Positions 1 to 6,957 of a stretch of DNA of 9,471 nucleotides are shown here, in pieces. Position numbers and translations under genes: made by a program. The notes below the pieces were generated by a model. The model did not search any database, was not told where the DNA came from, and saw only the letters and a list, made by a program, of their open reading frames with translations. The stretch lies in the NCBI GenBank assembly GCA_944326625.1, contig CALVER010000048.1:1-9471 (forward strand), in the 5' to 3' direction. This DNA is from Candidatus Gastranaerophilales bacterium (lineage in GTDB: Bacteria; Cyanobacteriota; Vampirovibrionia; Gastranaerophilales; Gastranaerophilaceae). Numbering within the stretch: the first letter of the stretch is position 1; each line of letters opens with the position of its first letter.

Positions 1-651
1 ATAATCGGTGTTGTAGCGGCAATGACTATACCGACATTGATTGCGGATTACCGTGCAAAGGCTTTGGAATCCGGATTTAAAAAATCTTATTCTCTGCTTA
101 TGCAGTCGTTAATAAATGTTCAAAATGAATACTGGGGAGGTTTTGGCCCTGGTGACAGTACCTACCAAACAGAATTTTATAAGGCATTATGGAAAAGTTA
201 TAAAATTGAAACGCATAATAGCGCACAAACATCAGAACAGTTGTTAAATTATCGTGATAAAAAAAAGAATTTTCTTGTAAAGGATTACGCAGGAAATGTT
301 ATGGAATTATCACCACAATGTCCGCAGTTACCAACTCATATTTTAGCTGACGGCAGTGCCGTGGGAGGGGTATATAATTGCTATGCTAATTGGCTTATGT
401 TTGATGTAAACGGAGCAGGCGGGCCGAATGCGCTCGGACATGATATTTTTTATTTCGGTTTTGACAGTAATACAAGAAAATTGTTGCCGTTAGGTGAAAA
501 AGCATACAGCTATTGGAATTTTGCAAATCATGATTTGTATTGTTCAAAAAATTCAACAGACGGTTACAACGGTGTAGGATGCACCTACTGGGCACTAAGA
601 GATATTTGTCCGGATGATGAGACAAAAGGCTACTGGGAATGTCTGCCTTAG
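1..651 (+). CDS. Type IV pilin-like / pseudopilin-like secreted protein, 5'-truncated by the window edge
   Basis: The frame is open from base 1 (IIGVVAAMTIPTLIADYR), so the gene starts before the window. The ATG at 22 lies inside the hydrophobic helix and is not the start. What is visible is the second half of a class III (prepilin) N-terminal helix, which normally follows a G/FTLxE cleavage site cut by prepilin peptidase; about 20-25 residues are missing. The other 216 residues look extracellular: six cysteines (100, 120, 174, 187, 196 and 207, counting the Met at base 22 as 1) that could form disulphides, many aromatics, and a DVNGAGGPNALGHD motif at 128-141 that resembles an acidic metal-binding loop. 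The GCTYW motif near the C-terminus (186-190) is common in pilin-like proteins of Gastranaerophilales. Likely role: a minor pilin, or a pseudopilin of a type IV pilus or type II secretion-like system; the specific role is unknown. No other pilus gene is in view. The stop TAG overlaps the stop of the opposing FAD oxidase gene. Confidence 0.8.
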   Translation: MIGVVAAMTIPTLIADYRAKALESGFKKSYSLLMQSLINVQNEYWGGFGPGDSTYQTEFYKALWKSYKIETHNSAQTSEQLLNYRDKKKNFLVKDYAGNVMELSPQCPQLPTHILADGSAVGGVYNCYANWLMFDVNGAGGPNALGHDIFYFGFDSNTRKLLPLGEKAYSYWNFANHDLYCSKNSTDGYNGVGCTYWALRDICPDDETKGYWECLP

Positions 652-2030
652 AATATTTTATACGGATTTAAGATATTATTAGGGTCAAAGACTTTTTTAA
701 TTTCGCGCATGTAATTCAAAGCTGTTGAATTCACAACTTTTGAAATATGTGCGCGTTTTTCTCTCCCTATTCCGTGTTCACCCGAAATTGTGCCGCCTAA
801 TTTAACTGTCAAATCGTAAATTTCGCTTTTTGCAAGTTTGTAATTTTTGTATTCTTCTTTATCATTGAAGTCCAGTGGAATTTGCGGATGTACGCTGCCG
901 TCGCCGACATGTCCAACCATGCAGACCGTTAATTTATATTTATCGCAAATTTCACGGATGCCTTTTACAAGTTGCGGGAGATTTTCTCTCGGAACTATAA
1001 CATCATCGGTTGTTATATTGGGTTTTAATTTTGCACATGCTCCCATTGAGGATCTTCGTGCCTGCCAGATTTTTCGTGCTTCTTCTTCAGTTGATGAATA
1101 CTGTATGGCAGAGGCGTTTGAATGCCTCAAAACTCCGGTTATGGTCTCTTTTTGTTCTTCAATTGAACTTTTGTATCCGTCTATTTCGATTATTAAAGCT
1201 GCTTCTTTATCGGTTAAAAGTCCGACCGGATAGAATTTTTCAACTGTTTGGATTGCATTTTTATCCATAAAATCAATTGTAGCCGGCGAGATTTGCTGCT
1301 CTATTACCGAAGTAACGGCATTCGTGGCGTCAGTCAGTTTGTCAAAATACGCCATTATAACTTTTGAACATTGGGGTTTGGGGATAAGTTTCAAAGTCGC
1401 TTCAACAACAATGCCAAGCGTGCCTTCCGAACCTATAAAGAGACTGCCTAAATTATAACCCGTGGCATTTTTTATTGTATTTGTCCCCGTTCTTAATAAT
1501 TCGCCTTGAGCGGTTACAACGAGCATGTCTATTATGTAATCTTTTGTAGAACCGTATTTGAAAGTTCTTGCGCCTGCGGAATTTTGTGCAATGCTTCCTC
1601 CTATTGTTGATACAGCTAAATTAGAAGGATCCGGAGGATAGAAAAGCCCGAGTTTTTCAACTTCATTTTGCAAAACTCCTACAATAACGCCGGGCTGAAC
1701 GCGTGCGGTCATGTTTTCACGATTAATTTCAAGGATTTTATTCATTTTTGAAAAATTTAAAATTATTCCGCCGTGTTCCGCGACACATGCCCCGACGGTA
1801 TTCGTTCCTGCGCCTCTGCAAATTACGGGTAATTTATATTTGTTTGCGATTTTTACAATTTTTTGTACCTGTTCAATATTTTCCGCAAAAACAACCGCAT
1901 CCGGAAGATGAGTGTTTCCGGGAGAATTTGAGGCATCCTGTGAATACGCGTATCTTTCTTCCGGCTCATGCAAAACATTTTCCGATGTTAATGCTTTTTC
2001 TAAATCTGATATTGCTTTATTCATCAACAT
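648..2030 (-). CDS. glcD: GlcD-type FAD-linked 2-hydroxyacid oxidase/dehydrogenase (glycolate or D-lactate type)
   Basis: A 460-residue protein of the VAO/PCMH flavoprotein family, close to the usual GlcD/D-lactate dehydrogenase length. The FAD-binding domain covers about residues 40-215: CRGAGTN at 71-77, PPDPSNLAVSTIGGSIAQN at 132-150, and YNLGSLFIGSEGTLGI at 192-207. The FAD-oxidase C-terminal domain covers about 220-460: GHVGDGSVHP at 373-382 (H374 and H381 probable metal ligands), SGEHGIG at 416-422 (E418 and H419 metal/catalytic), and the family-style ending DPNNILNPYKIF. Family members oxidise 2-hydroxyacids such as D-lactate, glycolate or D-2-hydroxyglutarate to 2-oxoacids; the sequence does not fix the substrate. 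No iron-sulphur partner (GlcF), electron-transfer flavoprotein or permease is adjacent. The start overlaps the 3' end of the coiled-coil gene by 14 bases. A second ATG at 2022-2024 (MNKAIS) is an equally good start; neither has a clear Shine-Dalgarno, so translation is probably coupled. There is no signal peptide, so it is cytoplasmic. Confidence 0.9.
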   Translation of the reverse strand: MLMNKAISDLEKALTSENVLHEPEERYAYSQDASNSPGNTHLPDAVVFAENIEQVQKIVKIANKYKLPVICRGAGTNTVGACVAEHGGIILNFSKMNKILEINRENMTARVQPGVIVGVLQNEVEKLGLFYPPDPSNLAVSTIGGSIAQNSAGARTFKYGSTKDYIIDMLVVTAQGELLRTGTNTIKNATGYNLGSLFIGSEGTLGIVVEATLKLIPKPQCSKVIMAYFDKLTDATNAVTSVIEQQISPATIDFMDKNAIQTVEKFYPVGLLTDKEAALIIEIDGYKSSIEEQKETITGVLRHSNASAIQYSSTEEEARKIWQARRSSMGACAKLKPNITTDDVIVPRENLPQLVKGIREICDKYKLTVCMVGHVGDGSVHPQIPLDFNDKEEYKNYKLAKSEIYDLTVKLGGTISGEHGIGREKRAHISKVVNSTALNYMREIKKVFDPNNILNPYKIF

Positions 2031-5000
2031 AGCTTGCCAGCTTTTCTATTGTGTTGCTTAATTTTGTCAGTTGTTTATCTATTTTATCAACTTTTTTGGT
2101 TAATTTTGTGTCATCAATATCATCCAACGCAGAAATAATTTTTTCAAGTTTCATCTCTAACCTGTCCATTCTTTCCTGCTGTTCTTCAAATTTGTCATTT
2201 AAGCTGTTCAACATATCGGAATGCTCGGGCATTTTATTTTGGAGCTTTTCAATGATATATTTAACTTCATTAACTGTATTTTCTTGTTCGCAAAGGCTTT
2301 CGATTTTTTCGCTTGTTGTGTCAATCCATTCACCCATATACATAAGTGCCTGACGCATAACCTTATCGGAGTTTGCAGAACCTGTTACGACAGCCGCTAC
2401 ATTATCAAGTTTTTCCTCAATGCGTTCGGTTATTTCTTTATTGTCAAGATAGTTTATTCTTTCTTCAAGTTTATAAACTATATTGCTAAAGTCATTTAAA
2501 CCGTTATTCAGGGCGTTATATGATTCGTCGGATGTAAGCAGCAATTTGTTTGTGCGTGAGCTGATGCTTAAAATATCGTCTGAAAGTCTTTCAAAATCGG
2601 TTTTTAAATCGGAAATTTGTTCCTGAGTTAAAGAATTTTGTAAATCTTCGACAGAGGTTACAATTTTGTGAATATTATCGGATATATCTGAAATATCTTC
2701 CCTTGATGCGGTTGAAGAAAGTTCATTAATTACAAGTCTGAGCTTTGCAATATCAGATTCAACATCCTGCAAAGTGTATGTGTAACCGTCATCGCTGTTG
2801 GAAATTTGCTTAAGCTGTTGTTTTACTTCAATCAAGTTCTGGTTAATTTCATCGGTTTTTTCTTCGACAAAATCTTTAATATCTTCGGATTCTTCAATGA
2901 AAGATATTTGTTCAAATACATTTAATACAGTTGAAATGATATTTTCACGCATATCTTTCAAGTCTGTATTTTCAATTGTGTTAATTTTATTTATTAAATC
3001 TTGAAGCTGATTTTCTATAACGTTTACTTTTTCGGTGTTTTGTGAATTTTCCAGCAGATTTTTCTGAGATGAAATCAATTCCTTTATCTCATAAATTTCA
3101 TCCTGCATTGCATCGGTGTCAGACATTGCAAGAATGTCTATTTTTTGGTTTAAAACATCAAGCAGACCGGAAATTTTTGTACTATTCTGCGAATATTCGT
3201 CGGTTTTGCCCAAAATTTCATTCGTTTTGTTTAAAATTTCAACGGATTTGTCCTGTTCTGTAAATATTTTGGCAATTCTGTCAGGTATATCGGTTTTTAA
3301 ATTATCAATAGCCCAGCTTATCTCGTCATTATTCATAGCCACTGATAAGAGAGTTTTCATATCTTCGGCATTAGAGTTAATTTTGTCGCTGATTGATTGT
3401 TTTACTTCGTCAGCGGCGGATGTGAGCTCATTTTTTAAGTCATTTATTGACAGTTGTTTGTCAAGTTTTGCATTAAGTTTTGCATCCAAAATATTAACAG
3501 ACGCAATTAATTTGTCGCCAAAATTTAATTTTGCATTGTAGGCTTCAAATATTTCGTTTAAATTGTCTTTAATTTCTTTAACTGCGTTTGAAATTTCAGT
3601 ATTTTGACGGTCAGCATTTTCATCAAGTTTTGAACTTATATTATCTTCAACAGACTCAATAGTGTCTTTCAAAGGTTTAAGCGCATCCATAACGGCATCT
3701 GCTTTTGAGTTAAGGACATCAGTTATGTCAGTATTAATCAAATTGATTTCTTGTTTTACTGCAGTAATTTTTTCTTTGATTTCTTTTAGCGGAGTTTCAA
3801 GATCAACCGGCGGTTCTTCCTCTTGTTCATTTTTTTTGAACTGTTCTTTTAGATCTTCAATGAATTTTATAAGATTATTTATTTGAATTTCAACAAGTTC
3901 GCTGTTTTTTGAAAGTTCCTGATGAACTCCTGCCTGTACGGAATCCTGCAGGGTGGTAATTGTAACACCGATTTCGCCAAGTTCTGACGATATCATGTTG
4001 ACAATTTTTGAATCGCGGGCTTCCTGACCGTAATTCCAGTCAGTGAATTCTTTGGAAATTTGTTCAATTTCGGCTTTTAGATCTGTTATTTCAGAAACCG
4101 AATTACCGATTTTAATTTCCGTCTCGCCGGAAATCGTTTGAATTTTATCAATAAATTCACTGAGCTTTTCCTGGAGATTTACAAATTTTTCATCATGTGC
4201 GGAAGAATTTTCCTGAATAATATCTCTCAAAGCAAGCAATTTTTCCGTCAAATTCGTTTCATTTGAATTTTGAGAAGATACTATTGTTTCGCGCAAAAAG
4301 TCTATGTTATTATGCAAGCTTGTAAACTTTTCGCTGTCATCGGCGGATAATTTTTCAGTGATTTCGTTTTTCAAATTCTTAACGTCGAGGTTTGTTTCAG
4401 TCAGATTATCTTTAATTTCCAGTAGTTTTTCTTCTAATTCATCGTTTGTAAGATTATCAATTTTTGATGAAATTTCATCAATTTTTCCTGTGATTGTCTC
4501 GGCATTATTTAATGCAGTATCTTGAATATTTTGAACAGATGCGGAAATTTTTTCAAAGTTTGAATTTATCTCTGCAGCATCCATTTTTTCTTTTAAGTCT
4601 TCATTATCTTTTGATAATTTGTCAAAAACATCAGACTGCATTTGTTTAAGACTTTCCGCAGCATCATAGAAATTTTCGCCAAGAGCACTGATTTTGCTTT
4701 CAATATTTTCAAGCGGAATATTTTCAATTCGCACGGAAATGTTGTCAAGTCCTGAAATAATTGTCTGTGCATTATTAAAAGCTGTGTTTTTAACATCCTG
4801 AATTGAAGTTGTTATATTGTCAAATTTTCTTTCAAAATCATATCCGGAAAGCTTTTCGTCAAGATTTTCATTGTCTTTTGATAATTTATCAAACACTTCT
4901 GCCTGCATATTTTTTATACTTTCGGAAGAGTCATAAAAGTTTTCGCTTAAGGCATTAATCTTGTCCTCAATATCTTTTGTGGAAAGTTCGTTTATTTTTG

Positions 5001-6582
5001 ACGAAATATTATCTATTTCCCCGCTTAAATGCTGCACATTATCGGATACGCTTATCCTTAACCCTTCAAGAGCATTTGCAATCGTATCAATATTTCGATG
5101 TATGTCAAGATTTTCAACTTCCGTAATCAATTTGTGCAATACATCTTTATTAATGTTTAAGTTTTCATTAAGGCTTACGGAATTATCAATAATTTTTTGG
5201 ATAAAATCCGCCAAATCGTGCCTGAAACCTGTAAAATCATTTTCCGTTACAACTGCCGAAAGTACGGAATCAAGTTTGTCCAGCTGTTCTCTTATCATTG
5301 CGGCAGTTGATTCATTTGTGGATTTCAGATTTTCTCTCAATGCATCTAAAATCGTTGAAAATTCGTGAATTCCCTGATAAAGATCCGCCACATCATTTTG
5401 CTGCGGAAGCTGGCTGATTTGTTCGCTTATTGAAACTGTTTTGCCGGAAATTTGTTCAAGTTCGGTTCTTGTAGGCATTTCATCAAGTTTATTTGATATA
5501 TCAAGTGTTTTTATCAAAACATTCTCAATATCTGATTTTTCCGCAACAGGCGAAAATTTTTCAATAATTTCATTGTTTTGTGCAATAATATTTTCAAATT
5601 CGCTTTTTGCGGAAATTTCGTCAAATTTTTCCTGAAGATTTTGAACGGTTTTATCAGTTATTTGCTCTAAATCGGCTTTTTGCGGCAAAAGTGATATTTG
5701 ATCTGACAGTTCATTTGTTTTGTCCGCAAAATATTTCAAATCTTCCCTTAGCGGAAGTTGATTTATTTTGTCGGAAATTTCGGATGCCTTATATATAATT
5801 CCGTCCAAATCCTCTTTTTCCGGCATGACATTAATTTTTTCTGTAAGACTGTCGTATTTTTCAAGAATTGTATTCAGTTTGCGCTGTGAGTCTTCAAAAT
5901 TTTCTTTGGTAACAACATTTTCCAGTGATTGAGCCAAATCGTCATTTTTTTGATCAACCAGATGCAGTGCTGAAAGTATTGCATTTGTTGAAAGATAAAC
6001 ATTTTCAAGCTCTCTTTTGACAATGTCGTTTTGCGCAGTAGGATCCATTACTATAAGATTTTTGAAAATTGACTGGATATTTGCATTAATATCCGCAATG
6101 GATGTTTCAAAGCTTTGATTAATTATTTCAACATCTTTTCTGATGCCTGATACAGATGATATAATTTCGTTTTTATCAGTTTTATCCGCCGCAAAAGCAG
6201 TAAATCTTTCATCATACTGTGCAAGAAGTTCCTTTTGATTGTATAATTCGCGGGCTATACTTTGCATATTGTTTGAAAATACATCAAACATTTCTTTTAC
6301 ATCCGCTGTTTTAGGCAATTGTTCTTGCGCATCAGTCAGGGATTTAAAGGAATTTTCGATTTTGTTGAATTCTGAAACAACAAGTGCGTGACGTTCTTCA
6401 AGAGTTTTTTTAAGCTCTGTAAGATAAACTTTTATCAAATCGTCAGCTTCCGTATCTGTTGACATAAATTCAAGCTTGTTATTTATGCTTGTTAAAAGTT
6501 TATCAAAAGTTTCAGCATTCCGGTCAGCTTCAAGTTTAATGTTATCAAGAATTTCAGCAAGTTCTTCTACTGTTTGTGCCAT
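2017..6582 (-). CDS. Giant coiled-coil protein (1521 residues) with internal repeats, function unknown
   Basis: I do not recognise this as a named family. It is almost wholly predicted amphipathic helix, rich in E, D, K, N, S, I and L, with one cysteine (C1431) and three tryptophans (849, 1090, 1419). There is no signal peptide, transmembrane segment, Walker motif or enzymatic motif, so it looks cytoplasmic and structural. Visible organisation: helical N-terminus (1-220); seven 23-24-residue repeats, most marked by proline (250-411), with outlying copies near 86 and 441; linker (412-500); two in-register 89-residue repeats (524-612, 613-701) with a diverged third from 702; long coiled coil to about 915; an acidic break with prolines (EEEPPVDLETP, 921-931); more coiled coil (932-1395); a less helical segment (about 1396-1420); and a C-terminal coiled coil ending in heptad-like KLTKKVDKIDKQLTKLSNTI. 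The start has an AAGGA 11 bases upstream. Possible roles are a cytoskeletal or polar scaffold, or a surface/membrane-associated filament; all are speculative. Similarity to chemotaxis receptors or SMC proteins would be coiled-coil compositional likeness only. It is first in a probable unit with the FAD oxidase. Confidence 0.85.
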   Translation of the reverse strand: MAQTVEELAEILDNIKLEADRNAETFDKLLTSINNKLEFMSTDTEADDLIKVYLTELKKTLEERHALVVSEFNKIENSFKSLTDAQEQLPKTADVKEMFDVFSNNMQSIARELYNQKELLAQYDERFTAFAADKTDKNEIISSVSGIRKDVEIINQSFETSIADINANIQSIFKNLIVMDPTAQNDIVKRELENVYLSTNAILSALHLVDQKNDDLAQSLENVVTKENFEDSQRKLNTILEKYDSLTEKINVMPEKEDLDGIIYKASEISDKINQLPLREDLKYFADKTNELSDQISLLPQKADLEQITDKTVQNLQEKFDEISAKSEFENIIAQNNEIIEKFSPVAEKSDIENVLIKTLDISNKLDEMPTRTELEQISGKTVSISEQISQLPQQNDVADLYQGIHEFSTILDALRENLKSTNESTAAMIREQLDKLDSVLSAVVTENDFTGFRHDLADFIQKIIDNSVSLNENLNINKDVLHKLITEVENLDIHRNIDTIANALEGLRISVSDNVQHLSGEIDNISSKINELSTKDIEDKINALSENFYDSSESIKNMQAEVFDKLSKDNENLDEKLSGYDFERKFDNITTSIQDVKNTAFNNAQTIISGLDNISVRIENIPLENIESKISALGENFYDAAESLKQMQSDVFDKLSKDNEDLKEKMDAAEINSNFEKISASVQNIQDTALNNAETITGKIDEISSKIDNLTNDELEEKLLEIKDNLTETNLDVKNLKNEITEKLSADDSEKFTSLHNNIDFLRETIVSSQNSNETNLTEKLLALRDIIQENSSAHDEKFVNLQEKLSEFIDKIQTISGETEIKIGNSVSEITDLKAEIEQISKEFTDWNYGQEARDSKIVNMISSELGEIGVTITTLQDSVQAGVHQELSKNSELVEIQINNLIKFIEDLKEQFKKNEQEEEPPVDLETPLKEIKEKITAVKQEINLINTDITDVLNSKADAVMDALKPLKDTIESVEDNISSKLDENADRQNTEISNAVKEIKDNLNEIFEAYNAKLNFGDKLIASVNILDAKLNAKLDKQLSINDLKNELTSAADEVKQSISDKINSNAEDMKTLLSVAMNNDEISWAIDNLKTDIPDRIAKIFTEQDKSVEILNKTNEILGKTDEYSQNSTKISGLLDVLNQKIDILAMSDTDAMQDEIYEIKELISSQKNLLENSQNTEKVNVIENQLQDLINKINTIENTDLKDMRENIISTVLNVFEQISFIEESEDIKDFVEEKTDEINQNLIEVKQQLKQISNSDDGYTYTLQDVESDIAKLRLVINELSSTASREDISDISDNIHKIVTSVEDLQNSLTQEQISDLKTDFERLSDDILSISSRTNKLLLTSDESYNALNNGLNDFSNIVYKLEERINYLDNKEITERIEEKLDNVAAVVTGSANSDKVMRQALMYMGEWIDTTSEKIESLCEQENTVNEVKYIIEKLQNKMPEHSDMLNSLNDKFEEQQERMDRLEMKLEKIISALDDIDDTKLTKKVDKIDKQLTKLSNTIEKLASYVDE
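4480..5013 (-). repeat. Two tandem 89-residue (267-bp) repeats inside the giant coiled-coil gene
   Basis: Residues 524-612 (bases 4747-5013) and 613-701 (bases 4480-4746) align end to end with no gap. By hand count 45 of 89 residues are identical, including the nine-residue block FDKLSKDNE and the block ENFYD. A third, strongly diverged copy begins at residue 702 with DEISSKID and keeps the register through KLS at about 744-746 (bases about 4345-4479). The 26 residues before the first unit (about 498-523) align with the last 26 of each unit, so a partial copy also lies upstream. This indicates unequal duplication within the gene. Confidence 0.85.
5350..5835 (-). repeat. Seven tandem 23-residue (69-bp) proline-marked repeats inside the giant coiled-coil gene
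   Basis: Residues 250-411 consist of seven consecutive units starting at I250, I273, I296, F320, F343, L366 and I389. The spacing is 23 residues, except one of 24 between the third and fourth. The rough pattern is hydrophobic-x-x-hydrophobic-P-x-K/R-x-D/E-L/F, followed by about 13 helical residues ending near S-D/E-K/Q. Proline is at position 5 in five of seven units (254, 277, 300, 370, 393) and replaced by Ser or Ala in the other two. A diverged 30-residue unit (23+7) precedes them at 220-249 (VVTKENF), and isolated relatives occur at 86-108 (QLPKTADV) and 441-450 (VVTENDF). The repeats are clear in protein but diverged in DNA, so they are old. Confidence 0.8.
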
Positions 6583-6593
6583 TTTTAATTTTT

Positions 6594-6598
6594 TCCTT
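6594..6598 (-). promoter_or_regulatory. Ribosome-binding site of the giant coiled-coil gene
   Basis: On the minus strand AAGGA lies 11 bases before the ATG at 6580-6582. The spacing is slightly long but it is the only purine-rich candidate, and it supports the annotated start. Confidence 0.5.
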
Positions 6599-6626
6599 AT
6601 ATCCCTACTTTATATATAGTACCAGA

Positions 6627-6654
6627 ATTATAAGTAATTGAGCAAAAATATTAA
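6627..6654 (-). promoter_or_regulatory. Candidate sigma70-type promoter for the coiled-coil / FAD oxidase unit
   Basis: On the minus strand TTAATA (6649-6654, four of six matches to the -35 consensus) is followed after 16 bases by a perfect TATAAT (6627-6632). Transcription would start near 6620, giving a leader of about 40 bases. A second option just downstream is TGGTACTAT (6616-6624), an extended -10 without a good -35. The region is AT-rich, so chance matches are possible. Confidence 0.4.
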
Positions 6655-6663
6655 GTTTATTTA

Positions 6664-6675
6664 TTACAATTGTAA
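6664..6675. promoter_or_regulatory. Perfect 12-bp palindrome TTACAATTGTAA, candidate operator
   Basis: The site is a perfect inverted repeat in the divergent intergenic region. Its centre (6669.5) is 42.5 bases from the near end of each predicted -10 element, on the + and - strands alike. The inner ten bases fit the TACAnnTGTA pattern known for the BlaI/MecI/CopY repressor family, but a short AT-rich palindrome can arise by chance and no regulator gene is in the window. Confidence 0.3.
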
Positions 6676-6703
6676 AGATTATAGCGAAATTTGAATGAAT
6701 TAG

Positions 6704-6712
6704 TGGTACAAT
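6704..6712 (+). promoter_or_regulatory. Candidate extended -10 promoter of the 2-oxoacid:ferredoxin oxidoreductase operon
   Basis: TGGTACAAT contains the TGn extension plus TACAAT (five of six matches to the -10 consensus). No good -35 is found at 16-18 bases, as expected for an extended -10 or an activator-assisted promoter. The start would be near 6719, about 23 bases before the ATG of the ferredoxin gene. Confidence 0.4.
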
Positions 6713-6728
6713 AGAGCATGTATTAGTT

Positions 6729-6738
6729 GGAAGAGGTG
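6729..6738 (+). promoter_or_regulatory. Ribosome-binding site that fixes the start of the ferredoxin subunit
   Basis: GGAAGAGGTG sits immediately before AATATG, close to the AAGGAGGTGA core complementary to 16S rRNA. It places the start at ATG 6742 and rules out the in-frame TTG at 6727, which would overlap this site. Confidence 0.65.
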
Positions 6739-6741
6739 AAT

Positions 6742-6954
6742 ATGAGCCGGATAGTTATAGATAGTACAAAATGTAAGGCTTGTTATTTATGTATAAAAGA
6801 ATGTCCGAAAAATCTTATTAAAGTCAGTGATAAGACGAATAAACTCGGGGATAAAATCGTGGAATTTGATGATCCTCAAGGTGTTTGTCTTGGTTGTGCA
6901 ATGTGTGCAACAAGATGCCCTGATTTAGCTATTACGGAGGTTTACAAAGGATAA
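6742..6954 (+). CDS. 2-oxoacid:ferredoxin oxidoreductase, delta (2x[4Fe-4S] ferredoxin) subunit
   Basis: A 70-residue protein with two classic cluster motifs: C11-x2-C14-x2-C17-x3-C21-P and C49-x2-C52-x2-C55-x3-C59-P. These bind two [4Fe-4S] clusters and carry electrons from the catalytic subunits to free ferredoxin. The length is that of the small delta subunit of four-subunit OFOR enzymes (VorD/KorD/PorD type), and the position directly before the alpha subunit is the usual order. The start is set by the strong ribosome-binding site at 6729-6738; an in-frame TTG at 6727 would add five residues and is less likely. Only three bases separate its stop from the next ATG. It is cytoplasmic and probably the first gene of the transcript. 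The fold and role are clear; the substrate of the complex is not set by this subunit. Confidence 0.9.
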   Translation: MSRIVIDSTKCKACYLCIKECPKNLIKVSDKTNKLGDKIVEFDDPQGVCLGCAMCATRCPDLAITEVYKG

Positions 6955-6957
6955 ATT

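Noticed and set aside
847..1233. 128-codon open frame on the + strand opposite the FAD oxidase
   Set aside because: The minus strand encodes conserved family motifs across this stretch; the + frame shows no domain and no start signals.
3116..3541. 141-codon open frame on the + strand inside the coiled-coil gene
   Set aside because: It is antisense to strongly structured coding sequence, is rich in S, F, I and L as expected for the complement of acidic coiled coil, and has no ribosome-binding site or recognisable domain.
4961..5368. 135-codon open frame on the + strand inside the coiled-coil gene
   Set aside because: Same reasoning: complement of repeat-rich helical coding sequence with no protein-like features of its own.
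4345..5835. CRISPR array or DNA-level tandem repeat
   Set aside because: The repeats are in frame, diverged at DNA level and unit lengths are 69 and 267 bp without spacers; they are protein repeats.
2017..6582. SMC/Rad50-type ATPase or methyl-accepting chemotaxis protein
   Set aside because: No Walker A, signature or Walker B motif at the ends and no membrane segments or conserved signalling hairpin were seen; resemblance would be compositional.
6727..6741. TTG at 6727 as the start of the ferredoxin subunit
   Set aside because: It overlaps the ribosome-binding site GGAAGAGGTG and would leave only about an eight-base leader after the predicted promoter; ATG 6742 has the site at proper distance and gives the usual N-terminus.
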